64,000 nucleotides of DNA from Dichomitus squalens LYAD-421 SS1. Taxonomy: Eukaryota; Basidiomycota; Agaricomycetes; Polyporales; Polyporaceae. The stretch lies in assembly GCF_000275845.1 (NCBI RefSeq), contig NW_006766887.1, forward strand, positions 1,279,390-1,343,389, written 5' to 3'. This document shows, in pieces, positions 35,056 through 48,019 of the stretch (the stretch's first letter is position 1; the number at the start of each line of letters is the position of its first letter). A model generated the notes under the pieces. It saw only the letters and a program-made list of their open reading frames with translations, had not been told where the DNA came from and made no database searches. Position numbers and translations under genes: made by a program.

Positions 35056-38000
35056 TTAGACGACAGCGACACCCCCGACACATCCTAGAAGCAGAGCGTC
35101 CACCGTGCCGCCGGTCTCGCGCTCCAGCCATCCGTCGAACTCCTCGAACAGCTTCATCGCTCGGCCACCAAGGGCCTTCTCTGCCCTTTTGCCAGGCCAC
35201 ATGGCCTTCTCGTGGATACCCATGAAGTTCACCTTGATGCTGCTATCCGAGGGGGCGCTGCCGTCCGCAAGCGGAAGCTTGATGACCAGGTCCACGGACC
35301 AGGTGTCGTGACCGTAGAACGAGCCCTCCTTGATGTGGTGCCGGGCGAACTCATCTGGCGGATGGTCGTCTAACGTCCACTTGAGCACATGAGCGTCGAA
35401 CGCAATTGCTGATGCAGGCAGTCAGATCTTCCCAGCCTGCGAAGGTCACGAACGCACACACCTGTCCAGATAATACTAGGGTGCGTCACGACGAGTGTGA
35501 AGCTCCGAGTACCAGCAACCTCATCTATCGTGTTGTTGACGGCAGTGACCTTGAAGCCAGGGTCCAAAGGGTCCTGATGTTCTGCGCGAAGGGGCAGGTC
35601 GAACTTGTAAGGCGTCAGGAACTGCAAGTTATGTGAGACGCTGTCAACAACGCGATGTTGAAGCATGCACCGACCGCAGAGAAAGGATAGATTGTGTCCC
35701 AATCGCTGTTCCAGTCATTCATGACAACTGTGGTCGGCGTGACGCCAGGCACACTGAACTCCTTCGCGATGTCCCTAGCGAGATCGTGGAAGCCCGGTGC
35801 ACCGTCGGCTGCGGCGACGTGTAGATGCTGCTCAGCGCTAGTAATCTACCGAATAAGATCTACCGTCAGTTTCAGGTTGTTGTAGGCATCCCAGCAGTGC
35901 CCTTACGTTCTCCATGTGGATGATGAAGAGCCTTCTCTGGTGCATGGGATCGAATGGCGCGCGCATAGAAAAGATAGCCATCGCCAACCCTGTGGCCATA
36001 GACGTGAAGATAGCAAGGCGAATCAAGGTACGCCGGCTGAACCGGTGCACGAAGGGTACGGTCAACGGTAGGATGAACGAGCCCGTGATGGACACGATGG
36101 TAGCGATGACGAACTCCGCGGGAGCCTCCTCGCCAATGCGGCCGGTCTGCATGAGAGGTTTGAGCTTCACAATACAACAGTGTGATCGAACAGTTACTTA
36201 CCAACGGAACGAAGACGTCAAGCACTGAATAAAGCATGCTCGTGCCAGCTATGAGAGGTGTTACTACGCTGATGGCATAACTCCAGAGTGAAATGTCGTC
36301 TCCGGGGCTTGTCAATAGCGCGTTCAAGATGAGAGCTGGGATCATAGGAGAGGATGTCATGAACAGCGTTGCACTAGAGCCGAAGCCGAGCAGCTGTATC
36401 AGCGCGCCCAGGAAACCTTGGACGATCATGATTGAGGAGAACGCGGTCTGTTCCTGAACGTGACCGACGATGAGCTGGGACACCAATGCACCTGACATCC
36501 AAAGTCAGTCGTCTTGCGCTGGTGATGACAAAGTGAAGGAGCGCACCTGATAACGCAGCAGGCCCGTAAAGATAGAGGGGGGCAAAAATTGACGTGAACC
36601 AGCTGAAGGACTTTCCAAGGACCTTGTCCATGATGAACGCGACAGCATTGGCGCCAACTACAGCACCGATGAAGGCTCCCGATGCCGCACCGATACCCTT
36701 AGTTTGCTCGCCCAGAAAGCTCGTGCTCTTCTTCAGCGCGGGCGCAGGGTCGACAAACGTAAAGCGAGCAACAACTAGTGCAAGGACGAAGGAGACGGAA
36801 TATAGAATCTTCGCGGTGGTGAAGGTGTAAACCAAGAAATTTCCGAAGTGCTCGAAGAAGACGATCTGTGGCTTGGTGTAGCCTGTGCTAGCGAGCTGGG
36901 GAAGGGGCGAGTCCGAGGACGTGAGATGCAGAAGGAGCCCGTGTACGTTCTCAGCCATGTGCTAGCGCCCCGAGCGATCGTGAGCATCCCCTAGAATGCG
37001 CGCGAGGCAATTGTGAAGTGCATACCTGAGCGACACCGGGTTCTATGTGCTCTACCAAATCCTTGCGCATATGGTATAGATAGCTGTCACCGACAACTGC
37101 CATCTATCGCCGCTCGTGTGAGTGAGGGCACTGCGCACGCAACCATGGTCGACTCACGTCTAGTCCAGTGACGTTGAGGTATAGTTGGAATTGTCTAAAG
37201 TCAGTACTGTGGGCACTTCGTCAGTCTTATCCTTGCGTGGCCCATCACAACTTACTCAGAAAGTAAGACGCCCGAACTGAATATCTCATGTGCTATTATA
37301 GACCCGTGGGGCCTAGATTGTAGTGAGCTCATGTTCTCCAGGTAGCATAAAGGAGGCGCTCCCACCTGGGTACGTGAGAGTAAGCCTTGACCATTTGCTC
37401 AGATGTTGCTTGGAATAGCAGCTCCCGCCCCGTGCTACCAGCAGCTGTAAGGCAGGTAAGCTTTACAGACCCACTCTATCCTGGGCGTGAACAACATACC
37501 TTCGAGGTTAATCACGGCACGAACTCTGCAACAAGATAAGTTATTGGCGGCCCTCAAGTGACTAGGGAGAGGGGTAATTCACGTCTTCGCAATAGGATGT
37601 TGCGTGGAGAACAGATGAGAGCCGTCTTGAAGGGACTCTTCCGCGTTATTGAACACTAGACATTCCTGGTCACGTGCGGGTTCTGCGGCACAAGAAAGAC
37701 AGCACTCACAGAAGATGATAGCATGTTTAGGCTCCCAGTCTGGCTTGTGAATCAAAACTCGGATGTTCTCCAGCATCACGCCGACGGACAACGCATCGTC
37801 CGCAGCGCCAGGGGATGGCAGCGTGCTGTCAACGTGCGAGTTCACTAGCACCGCGTCCTTCTTGCCATCCTCGGTGCCGTCCGACAAGCGAACGATGATG
37901 TTCGTCAGGTCAACATAAGTTTTGTACAGCCGCTTGCCCATCATATCGAACCTAGATGCCCACGCCCAAACCGAACACAAGCGAGAATCCATGCCATCGT

Positions 38001-38562
38001 CAGTCCGAACGCATCGTCATGACCAGTTCAAGAAAGCGGAAGGTGTGGCAATCCGTAATGTGTGTGAGATGACAAAGACTCGTACCGATGACTCCCGCTA
38101 CCCTGTTGATGCCACACCTCGCATTGCAATTTCCGCTCGGGGTGCGCCCGCAGGACCTCTTTGGACTCCTCGCAGAGCATCTCCGCCTGTTTCAGCACCC
38201 ACGCATCACCCGCTGCATGCTCGGACGTGCCGACCGTACGGTATCCAATGTCTTCCGAGAGATACTTCGCATGCGCAAGGATATGGGCCTCGGACAGTTG
38301 GGGGAGGGAGGTGGCCGGATTGATTCTAAGGGAGTGACGTCACATAGTGGGGCTTTCACTGGTGGCCTGGTGACTTACAGTTCAGTAACGGGTTCCGGAA
38401 GGCCTTTGGTAGAGCTTTTTCAGGACGCAGTTGGTCTGGCCAGGGGACAGGAGACTCACCATAGTGTTTCTGATATGCGTAGAATGGACCCGCAATGAAG
38501 AGCGGCGCCAGAACGAGTAGTGACCGGACGGGTCCCCATCGTGACCGAGGAGCTTTGCTCAT
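35056..38562 (-). CDS. PFF1: Vacuolar membrane protease, M28 metallopeptidase
   Basis: A multi-pass vacuolar membrane aminopeptidase-like zinc protease (Pff1 family; distant from the animal ER protease Fxna/ERMP1). Sixteen exons (38562-38460, 38403-38379, 38325-38086, 37951-37710, 37655-37583, 37525-37500, 37444-37366, 37312-37256, 37206-37158, 37103-37026, 36961-36547, 36491-36202, 36146-35907, 35845-35675, 35621-35462, 35408-35056) join in phase to 866 aa. An N-terminal membrane anchor (residues about 12-30) precedes the lumenal M28 domain, with zinc ligands in VNSHVDSTLPSPGAADDALS and the Glu pair in FNNAEESLQDGS. About eight hydrophobic helices follow (from LVYTFTTAKILYSV), then a lumenal C-terminal domain (HMENITSAEQHLHVAAADG, FARHHIKEGSFYGHDTW). 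It is somewhat shorter than many homologues (900-1000 aa). Neighbours are unrelated. Confidence 0.94.
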
Positions 38563-38893
38563 CGTGGTCGACGCTCCAAGGATGCAACAATCTGACAGAA
38601 ATACTGTCAGACGCGAGCGCAGACGATGGGCAGGATGCTGGAAGAGATAGAGACACGACGTGTGGGAGCAAGGTGTGCTTGCTGGCTCGCTATCCAGCGC
38701 CTCTATTGCCTACTTTGAACCAGACTGTCGGCGCGCCCACAGCCTCGGAACCGTAACCCGAGAGTGCCGATTTCATGGATGTGATATGTTTGTGCCAATA
38801 GGTACAGTAAATGCAAAAGAATAGTGTTCCATCTCGGAGCTCAGACATACATAGCGCTAGCAGCAGCATGATAGCAGTGATAAGCGGGTCAAA
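38563..38893. other. Intergenic between M28 protease and NOP8-like gene
   Basis: About 330 nt between the ATG of the protease gene and the stop of the NOP8-like gene, both on the minus strand. It must hold the protease promoter and the NOP8-like 3' UTR. No distinct motif stands out. Confidence 0.5.
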
Positions 38894-40710
38894 TCAATCC
38901 GCGTCGCCCCCGTTTCCTCCACCCCTCCTCCGCCTGCTCTTGATAGCCTCCCGATGACGTCGTTTCCAACCCGCAGTAAGCTCGCCCTTGGCCTCCTCCC
39001 ACCGTGCGCGGATCGCCTCGGGCGTGTCTGTCCGGTAGAACCAGGTCCTCCAGTTCGTGGGGTCATGGACATTACGCTTACCGCCGCCGTGGTCGACTGG
39101 GAAGAAAAACGGTCGCGAAGTGTCGAGGGTAGTCGTGTGAAATACATGGTTAGCCGGCGGCTGGATGGCAGCCAGGGGCTGCACGGGCGCAGCGCTGGGT
39201 GCGGGAGCGGGAACGTCAAACGGCAGGTCGTCCTCGAGTTCCAGGTCCAGATCGAGATGATCGAGAAGGGAGAAGCCAGCTGCATCGTGGTTGGATTGTC
39301 AGATTATGACTGAACACGATATGGACATCACGTACCCTCTTCTTCGCGTGGAGCGAACAAGTCCTTGAGCTTGGTCTTTTGGGCAGCACCTGCTTGTTGG
39401 GGGACCACCTTTGCAGCGGGAGCAATACTTTCCTCTGAAGTCTCTTCGACCTCCATAGCCGTATCTGAGTCCGTAACAGGCACCGAGATGGGGTCCAATT
39501 CTTTTGTCGTGGGTGCAGGACCGGAACGCTCGTCCTCAACCTCGATGTCAGAGTCCAAGCTCTCTGCACCACCCCAGTGGTCCGCATCACCAAACAGGGA
39601 TTGCAACAGGTTCAGCGATTGCTTGTTTTCCTCGACTAGATCATGGCCTGCAGCTGGGGACTGCGCGATTGGTATTGAGGGGACAACCTGAACCTTCGCT
39701 TGAGAAGGAGTAACGGCATGGGATACAGGGACCTGGGGAGCAGGAACAGAAGGGACCTCGTTCTCCTCTGAGTCATCCGAAGACGCGACGTCCTCAGGAA
39801 CGTCTTCGCCCTCGGTTTCTGAGCTCGAGTCCGTCATGCGTTCGCTGACATCCGCACGGCTTGTGGAGGCGACGCTCGCACGAGGCGGCGCTGACGGGAT
39901 GAATGCGGCAGCATTCTCTAAGAAGATGCCTTTGAGGTGCTGGGAGCCATACTTAGTAGGGTCGATCGTCTTCCTCCGTGCGCGGGTCGGGGGATCCCGC
40001 ACTCGCTTCTTGATTTTCACCTTGTCTACTTTGCCCTTCCCCTTGTCCTTTGACTCCGCCGACGGCCGCGCGGCTACGGTGGGCTCGGGTAGGGGATGCA
40101 AAGGGCGCATGCGCATCGGACGGATAAGGCGCCCCGTCGGGGTGACGCGCCATCCTCCGCGGGTGGCGACATTCTCCGGGGTGACGAGGGACATGTCGCG
40201 CGCGTGGACACCCTGAACTCCGCGCAGGCAACGACGCTTGTTTGGAGGCTCACCATCCGCCTCCTCTGCGGCACGCTTGAGCTCAGCTTGCTCTTGAGCA
40301 ATTCTGCAGAACAGCCAGGCGTATGAGGCTAAGGACTCTGGGGGGCGGAGGGGATGCCTCATAAAATGACTGCATACGGCACCTTTCACGGTAGTCAGGC
40401 TTCGCCTCTCCCAGGCGCAGTTTTGCGCCCTTCCATGTCACACCACTAAGGAGATTCATGCCTGTCAGAAAAGCATGAGGCGAAGTCACGGACGACAGTG
40501 TCTGGTGTACGTACATCGGGCCAACTTCCCTTTCGTCGTCTCCAACGTCGCGTACGCAAACTTGCGAGGCTGACCCAGTGCGTCGAGTGCGCCGAATCCA
40601 TCGATTGCCTTGACTGTGCCGAAGGACGCGAGACGGTCGGACAGGTCTTTTGCGGTGATGGCTGGGGTCAAGCCGGAGATGTGTATGCGCTTCGTGATGA
40701 GTTTATCCAT
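38894..40710 (-). CDS. NOP8: NOP8-like RRM protein for 60S ribosome assembly
   Basis: A nucleolar RNA-binding protein; yeast Nop8 is needed for early 60S subunit assembly with Nip7. Four exons, 40710-40515, 40461-40383, 40303-39336, 39279-38894, give 542 aa. Residues about 6-90 form an RRM: RNP2-like RIHISGL and RNP1-like KFAYATLE, then MNLLSGVTWKGAKLRLGEAK. The middle is charged and low-complexity, with nuclear-localisation-like basic stretches (KKRVRDPPTRARRK) and acidic/Ser runs. The C-terminus carries the WRTWFYRTDTPEAIRARWEE block and a basic tail (HREAIKSRRRRGGG), as in fungal NOP8-type proteins. The start is fixed by MDKLITKRIHISGL. The RRM is certain; the NOP8 assignment rests on RRM position plus the C-terminal block and is good but not proven. 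Confidence 0.82.
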
Positions 40711-42405
40711 TCCACCCTAGGTGATATTGAATTTCGAACGTTGCCAAATGGTACCGCCAGCACTAGTATACGCAGAAGTGGCAAGTGTGGGACTGCGAAT
40801 AGAAGGTAGATGCTCGTCATGACCAGCAGCCGAAGCAAGTCGAGCATGCCAAGGACGCTGGAAGCGCCCGTGTAAATTGCTCCGGGTGGACGGTCCAGGT
40901 CTTCCGAGATTGCCGATCCCCTTCATGGTGGCATACATCGACGGTCACTTAGGAGTTGAAGGAAGTGACTCGCGACCTACGTATTCTCCATCTTGCACAT
41001 GACTGTACAAACACACATCTTGAGAGCGTCGACCACAGGAGCATAGCTCATGGAAGATGTGTTTGATCTGCTATCCGGAGACCCTCAGTGTACAGCGCGG
41101 CAGTGATCAACATCACTCGAAGAATGGGCGGAGAGGTTATGTGGAGCTACACCTCCAACGACCCCGAATCGCACTTTCCCCAGCTGGGACTCTCATAGGG
41201 ACTGCGGCTAACTCGAACTGCGTAGCTTCAAAACGCGTTATCTCCAACGCCCCGCCTCATCCTCTTCCCCCGTGGTGACGCTCGCTATATTCGTATGGGT
41301 AGTAAGTATAGGCCAGATAAGCAGCATGTTGGTGCGTCCGTATTTATTTTGAATGGAAAATGAAACGACTGACTCAACAATCCGATTATGAGGTATACCA
41401 AGGGGGATGATATTGACACCGGCCCCAAGAGCTACAGCCCGGTTCCTGAATAGTCACAAGAACAGGTAATTATCGTTGCAAGCTCAAATGGGTTCACAAG
41501 ATGACAAAAAGTGGCTGAAATATATGACGGCACGCACATATCCTCCCTAATTTATGGAGTTTCGAATCACCGGGATTGATCTGCATTTCTGCTTTATCTA
41601 GGCGGCTACTCGAGCAACAGCCGTGCAACAATTTGAGGTTCGACCTTCCACGTGCCGTCAACATCGAGAAGCTATCTTGCGGAAGAAAGAACAGATATAA
41701 GGTATACTCTGGTCAACGTCGTAAGTCCTCTTACGAACATCAATACATACATGATGAGGGAATGTCCAGACTTGGCCCGATGTAACGAGTGGTGACATAC
41801 CACGCACTACAATCCGCTTTTCCCTCAAGAATCTAACATACTAGAGGCGGCCCGAACGAGTAAAGGCAAAGGCAAAAAGAGCAGCTACCCAAAGTAAATC
41901 TGTACGTGACTGCTGCGGATAGCCGGCTGCATATGAATGTAACTAATTTGCCTATTCCTATGCCACATGTACGTGTAGTCCACCACCAAACCATCCTTCA
42001 ATATCCGGGAATTACCTGAGCGAGTAGGTTGGAGACCATGCACTCACGGAAGTACGAATGCGAGTATCACGAGAGGGCTCGAACGACTCCTCGCGAGGGA
42101 TGAGACAGAGAGGACCTAGTAAAATAATGCTGCGACACTTTTAAACCATGGTGCGTCTGTTCATGTGAAACTACAATAGTACGCGCTTCGCCTTCGATCA
42201 CTTCTCTGTTCGTGTCCTTCAAGGTCCAACAAGGTCCAACGCCATGCTATGGCTTGTCCGTTGCTTGCCCCGCGTCTTACACGTGATCGTGGCGACTACG
42301 TCAAGCGCCGGGTATCGCGCCTGGCGTTCGATTCCCCAACTCCTGTTTGATTCGCTTTCCCGCCCTATGGCATGCATCCATATATTGCATGTCCTGCCCT
42401 CCTTC
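40711..42405. other. Intergenic, no gene seen
   Basis: About 1.7 kb between two divergent genes. Frames are short and AT-richer sequence prevails around 41300-41960. A direct repeat (CAAGGTCCAA twice in a row) lies at 42220-42240, just upstream of the next gene. The promoters of both neighbours must be here. Confidence 0.5.
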
Positions 42406-45400
42406 ATGAGCCTCGATCACAACCCAGCGGTTTCTCCCGATCTTCTGCTTTACGAAGACGCTGTGCGCAACGGGCTACGGACACGCGCGGAGCTTGTATT
42501 GGCAAACTTGAAGGAGGAGGGAGTACTTGACGACGAGCTGAGTGCGGAGGGTGGCAGCACAACGCTCGGTATGTTTTCCGAATAATTGTCGCTCGGATTC
42601 ATGCTGAAACACGGGTGCGTGTCTACACATACACGTAGGCTGTGCAATTATCCTCTACCGCGCGGCCATCGAATCCACTACAAATCCTCCTGCCATTTCC
42701 CTTCCTTCCACCACAGGAAGACAGTCCATAACTCTTTCGCAAGAGAGTTGCCCCCGCGCCCTTCGTACCTTCATTTCAGTGTGGTCTCAGATCACCCCTG
42801 CTATCATCGCATTATCGTCTGAACACTTGGAAGACGTGCGCCGTCTCTTGTTCGGCATGCATCCGCTTTCGACCACTTGCGACCCCCATCTTGAGGCAAT
42901 CGTTCGCATGTTAGAACTGGTTGCGTTCGTGCTTGGCACGTGGTGCATGCGTCGCGATCCACTCGCAGGCAGCCATGCATCGGCTCCTGTCGGCTCTCCA
43001 GCACCGGAGGTAGACGCCTCGGGATGCAAGGACGAACCTTCCTCCATGCCTCGCACGAAACGCCAGCTGAGCAAGAGCGAGAACGCGAGCCCTTCGACCG
43101 ATCGTCCGTAGAAGCGCCCAAGAAAGGACCCAGCTTTCCGACAGGCAATCCTCGCGAATGGGAAGACGGACGACCCCCGTGAGATTCCCTTGGAAGCCTC
43201 CATGCCCCCGCGTTGATAATGATTCTGATGTCAGATCAATCCTCAGAAAAGTTACCAGCGGAGCTAGTGAGCAACTCGACAGCGAGGCCGCATGTCCAAG
43301 TCAAATGGTCGTCTGTGACTTCTTCGAATACGGGGGCTCGCACCCCTTTACCGCTGCCTCTGGGCAGGCGGCCAGTCATTTGGGCGGCTGTGAGTATCCC
43401 TGGCTTTGGCATGGACAGTACGTAACAATTTCATCAGAATCGAAACGAGCTATGCGCGGTGTTGCCTGAGATGGGGCAAGCTCAGAACAACATCGCCTTC
43501 GAGAACACCCAGACCCCGGTGCTGTTCATTGACGAGGCTTGCGATGAGTCAGACCGGTGGGACGGAGGAAAGACTATACATTTGACGATGTGCGTCCCTT
43601 TTTTTGTTTTCCTGTGACTCCGCTCTTCATGCGTGCCGCTGTCACAGGACGAGAAGATTCGAGTTCCAGGCATCTCCTGCACTTCTCCAGCTATCCCTTA
43701 GTCATGCTCTGCCGACACCGTCTCAGCCAATTGTAGATGTACCTCCAGAACGGGCAACCGATGCCCCAGAACTTGATCAGGACGTCGTCTATAAGGATGG
43801 GTTTTACGTCTACACAAACGAGGTGGACGAACCCGTCGCGCAACTCTCGTCGGCATCCAATGAGGAACATGCAAACAGCACAGCACTCTCCGATGTGTGT
43901 TCCCTTCTTTTGGAGAATGCGCCCACAGAGATTTGCGCGCTGATTCGCGCACGGGAATCCCGTGTTCCTGTCAATGTGATTTTGTCTCGCGGCGCCGGAA
44001 TTGCGGCGTTTGCCTTCCCAGATGGTTGCGGATGCGCGTACCTTGGGTTCTTCTTTATCACCAAGATTGGTGTCACAAGGGTAAGCCCGCATCCACATGC
44101 ACCGCGTGAGTAGGTGGCTGAGGTGAGCTGACGCCAGTCCCCATACTCGTTGGGCGCGAACGCCGAAGAGTCGTGCATCTATGGAACCATGTCGTTGACC
44201 TTGGATCTCGATTGGACGCCTGGTGGAGAGGATCCTGATGCACTTGTCGCCTCGAACTGCTTGCCGTGGTGGATGCAGGACCATTCCAAGGCGTCAGAGC
44301 ACGATGTCGACCCCATGCGGTCGGAACCGGGGGAAACGATCTTGATTGACAACTCGGGCGTGCCGCTGCAGCACCCGTACACCCTCCTTCCACTCCACTT
44401 CCTTGCCCCCTCATGACGAATGGGCGGTGAAATCAAGGGATGGCACTGTGGGACGTGTGGAAGATTGAACGTCCAGCCCAATTTGTGTACCCAGCGGTGC
44501 GGGAGCTGCTCGGTGAGTTTACGTTTACCTTTTCGTGCTGTCTTGTTCCGCACTCTAGGGTATGTGAGAAGACGCTAACGAGCCCTTCGCCGATAGACGT
44601 TCAACCACATTCCTCCCGTTGCTGTCGAGCATGTTCGACCGTCTCGTGGCACAGATCCTATCACATTTCCGTGGAACAGGCACGCGGAATCGGTGAACTG
44701 TTCATCTCCAGACGCTCCCGATGGGCTGCTCAGATTCACATACAAACTCACGAAGGAAGCCTTTGTTCATCACATGTTCAGCCGCAACCACACAGCGGTG
44801 CAAGCGCAGCCGACACAGCTCTTCTTTGAGCTGCAAGTGGAGGTGGAGCTCGTAGCTGAACCCGTCGAGAAGGTCGGCAGAGGTGCGCCCTCGGTCGTTT
44901 ATGCGGCAAGTTTTGGGGGTACCACAAAGAACACAAAACCAACGGACTTATGGTCTTCCGATGTACCGAGCTGTGTATCTTGCGCGCGAGGGTTGATGTT
45001 GCATCGTGGAAAGCTGGAGACATCTACGTCCGCAGTTGTGATCAACCGGCTTGTCATCTGGGCATGGCGAACTTCCGGGAACAGGAAGGTATGGTTTTCT
45101 CTGAGATACCTCGTTCGGCGCATGTAGTTATGACGCTGAAATATCTATGCAGGGGCTTACGCTTGATGCGGCACAGTCCCCAGTCGTTATCCTATGTCTT
45201 GGGGCGGATGTTGAGTTGACATTCTTTTGTCCGCGGGAGCCGGATGCTCGGCGCACTGCCCACAGGCACAAGGCCAAGTCCTCCAAGAAGGTAGTCGGTA
45301 CGGGATACGAGATCGATGGGGACTATCAAGATGAGAAACATGCGACGCGTTCGGTCGCAAAGAAGCGGGCAACTGGGCGGAGAGGGCAACATGCTGAGGA

Positions 45401-45630
45401 GGCCCTAACGACCACCCTCGTGCATGGCGATTTGCTCGTCATGGAAGGTGTTGTATTCGAGGTCAGTTCCTGGGGGATCATATGCTTCCCGCTAACTGAT
45501 CTGTCGGCACTCGGCAGTACACTTTGAAGAAAACTGGAATGAGCATATGTGAGTGGTCGAGTACGCTTTCCTCTTGTCAAAGCGATGAGCGTCGTCCGTC
45601 CCTGCAGTGTTGATCGGATCGCAACTTTAA
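42406..45630 (+). CDS. Large protein with AlkB-like C-terminus; in-frame TGA inside
   Basis: Eleven exons join in phase: 42406-42568, 42639-43009, 43112-43178, 43235-43389, 43438-43589, 43648-44080, 44138-44512, 44597-45088, 45153-45461, 45518-45548, 45608-45630, about 856 codons. The N-terminus (LLYEDAVRNGLRTRAELV) is short and helical. The middle is unrecognised (CSLLLENAPTEICALI, FPDGCGCAYLGFFF). A cysteine cluster (GWHCGTCGRLN, then C-x4-C-x2-C) follows, and the C-terminus has ALTTTLVHGDLLVMEGVVFE plus TLKKTGMSILLIG, the end block of AlkB-like 2-oxoglutarate/Fe(II) dioxygenases. I did not find the usual HxD iron ligand pair. An in-frame TGA at 44414-44416 interrupts otherwise continuous coding, and intron 43010-43111 removes an in-frame TAG at its last three bases. 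The gene may be inactive, or split. Enzyme activity is inference. Confidence 0.6.
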
Positions 45631-46406
45631 CCAAGAACAAGCCATTACTGGTATTACTACTCTTATATCGTGCTTTAGCTATAGATACAATTTCACAAAC
45701 CATTATATGCTACAGGATGTTGAACCCAAGCGCACTCGAACAATCGTATCTTATCCATGCCACAAGACTTAAGAAGTACGGGAAATGCACCAGGATACTG
45801 GGCGCAGTCTTTGACAATCAGTGCCTGAGGACTCCAAGGATTGGCTGGAGGCTACCGCGCGTCACGTGGTGGATTTCAATCAGCACGATGTCAGCTAAGC
45901 TCAGCTCCCGATCCGAAAGGTATTTGAGTGGGTTGCCTATCATTCTCTCGTGTTCCTGTCGAAAGTCAAGTCATTCGAGTCATGCAAATTTTCGAGTTTC
46001 ACACGGGCGGGGGACGCACCAAGAACCTGTTTACCTCTCGCGCGATCACAATTGCAAGCTGGCCCATAGTGGGCCGTGCATTATTCGCCCTAAGTATTGT
46101 TGCTTGGTGTCCCCAGTTCATGTGGTGGCCCCAGTTCATGTGGTGAGTAATCTGGTCCGGACATCTCAGCTCCGTTCCTCCTGGCTCTACAGATAACTCA
46201 CCTGTATCCGTACAGACATCTTCTGACGTAGCGATATGAAGTCAGGGAAGGCGGGTCTACTGTGTCCGGGAAGATCACTGAGGTCTTCTCTCAATGCCTT
46301 GGCCAGATTGAAACCTCCGAATTGCAAAGGGGGAGACAGCTGAACACCCGGCGTCGTACCCGCCGTGTAAGGGGTTTGCTCGAGCAAATCGTAGCGTGGT
46401 GGGCTG
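45631..46406. other. Intergenic, nothing convincing
   Basis: A short duplication (CCCAGTTCATGTGGTG twice) lies at 46113-46145. A plus frame through 45549-46196 is open but has no recognisable content. No gene is called. Confidence 0.45.
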
Positions 46407-46849
46407 TTAGAAGAGAATTCCTGCATCGAAGATGTCAGAATCGACAGGCAAACTCTGATTCTGCAGGGACACCACGGATGGCACCGGGTGGCACTTTGAC
46501 TGATATGTGGTTTACGACAGGCGCCCTATTTCACTTTATCCTCGGGACGGTGATCTTCCTTCCTAGCAATTCTGATCGTTGTCATGGACTTTCCACCAAC
46601 CTCCCAAATCTCATGGAGAAAAACATCATTGACAGGAGGAAGACTCACTGCTATCGGGGGTGGGAGGTCGTGCACGAAGCCGATGTTCGCCTCATAGAAA
46701 CCCGGTGTCGCGATTGACGCTACGTCCTCCATGCCCCTAACGTTAGTTGTGGTACCAGCGACTCCGTTCCCCTGACCGCGAGACCGGTCTCGCTGAAGGT
46801 GGTGCTGATTGTATGGGCCAGCATTAAAAGCGTCAGGGTGTGGGAACAT
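46407..46849 (-). CDS. Small hypothetical protein, two exons
   Basis: An ATG at 46849 opens MFPHPDAFNAGPYNQHHLQR and continues to a good donor (GCA/GTGAGT) at 46649. A phase-matched acceptor joins exon 46460-46407 (NQSLPVDSDIFDAGILF, stop), giving 84 aa. The frame is also open upstream of this ATG to an acceptor at about 46875 (LRPIVKM), so there may be an earlier exon. No signal peptide, membrane segment or known domain is visible. It could be a real small gene or the 3' end of a larger decayed one. Confidence 0.3.
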
Positions 46850-48019
46850 TTTGACGATAGGCCGCAGTTCTGAAAATCTGTCAGCAGGTAGCAGGAAATG
46901 CAGACAGACCGATCATGAACACATGCCAAATGAATCGAATGATAGTACGGTAGCTTGGAGGGAAGCACCTCTGAGGAACTAGATTGGAGAAGGGAAGACG
47001 AGGAAGAAGAGAACTTGAGTTGCGTTGATATAGCGGACGGCAAAGCGTGCGCTTCAGGAATCAGCTGTGCTCATCTGTTGCGCCCGACGTACGGACAGGT
47101 ATGAAGAGGGTGCATTTCAAGGGAGTGATCCAAGCGCGGAAGTGGTCATCGCACGACCGACCAGTCGGGCACAGTGACTGCTGCAGCGGATCGTTTCAGT
47201 TTTATCGACATTCTTCCACATTCGGCTGACGGGGACACGCACGCAGGGGAACCGCCCTTCTGACCAGCACTACGGATGTCAAGCTTGCCTGGAGTTGCTT
47301 GTGGTCCGCTTTGAAAGGCCGAGGCACGCACACCATGAATAGGAATGATGGTTGACCTCGGCCACCGTGTGGCACCTCGGACAATATGTGAAACTCGTAG
47401 ACAATGACCATAGAAGACGAACAGATGACAGCGGCCCCGCTGGCACAGATGCGACGACGTTCCGTCACATCCTGAGTGTGATATTGTAAAAGCGACAGAC
47501 AAGCCCTAATTGACTGGGACATTGCATCCTGCGGTACACATACGTACTCACTTCCCCCTTATGATACCTAAATGCGGTGGTGAGTTTAGGGCATCTGACA
47601 TACCAATCACTGGAGGCGAGGTGTGATCCTGGGTGGCCATGAAGGCGTTGATCTCATGGCAAGCTGTACTCAACAAGGTCCGAGTCGGCGCCCGGCAACT
47701 CAACGAAATCATCTGCAACCACCGAAGCGCGCTGGCATTGGCATTGACAGAGACACGCACGGAGACAGAGTGTCTTGACACTGTTGATCCGGATCGGCAT
47801 TCGCACACTAAGCAAATCCCCTCACAGGGCAGTCGTTAGCATCCTCTTGTCCTCCGGAAGCGGCCATGTGCGTCAGATAACTCTACCGCTGAGTCATTAT
47901 CGGGATACCACACAACCGCATCGCAGTATCTAGGATGTATCTGGATTTTGCAGTTCGAGGGAGCCAGCCCGACTGACACGATTGGCTTTCAAGGAATATG
48001 TCGCCCGAAGACAGTCGAG
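46850..48019. other. No gene seen
   Basis: Closed or short frames. A minus frame at 47808-47548 (ending VIGMSDALNSPPHLGIIRG) looks mildly protein-like but cannot be joined to neighbours. Confidence 0.4.

Noticed and set aside
46113..46145. Tandem CCCAGTTCATGTGGTG duplication as a repeat element
   Set aside because: Only two short copies; too little to call a repeat family.
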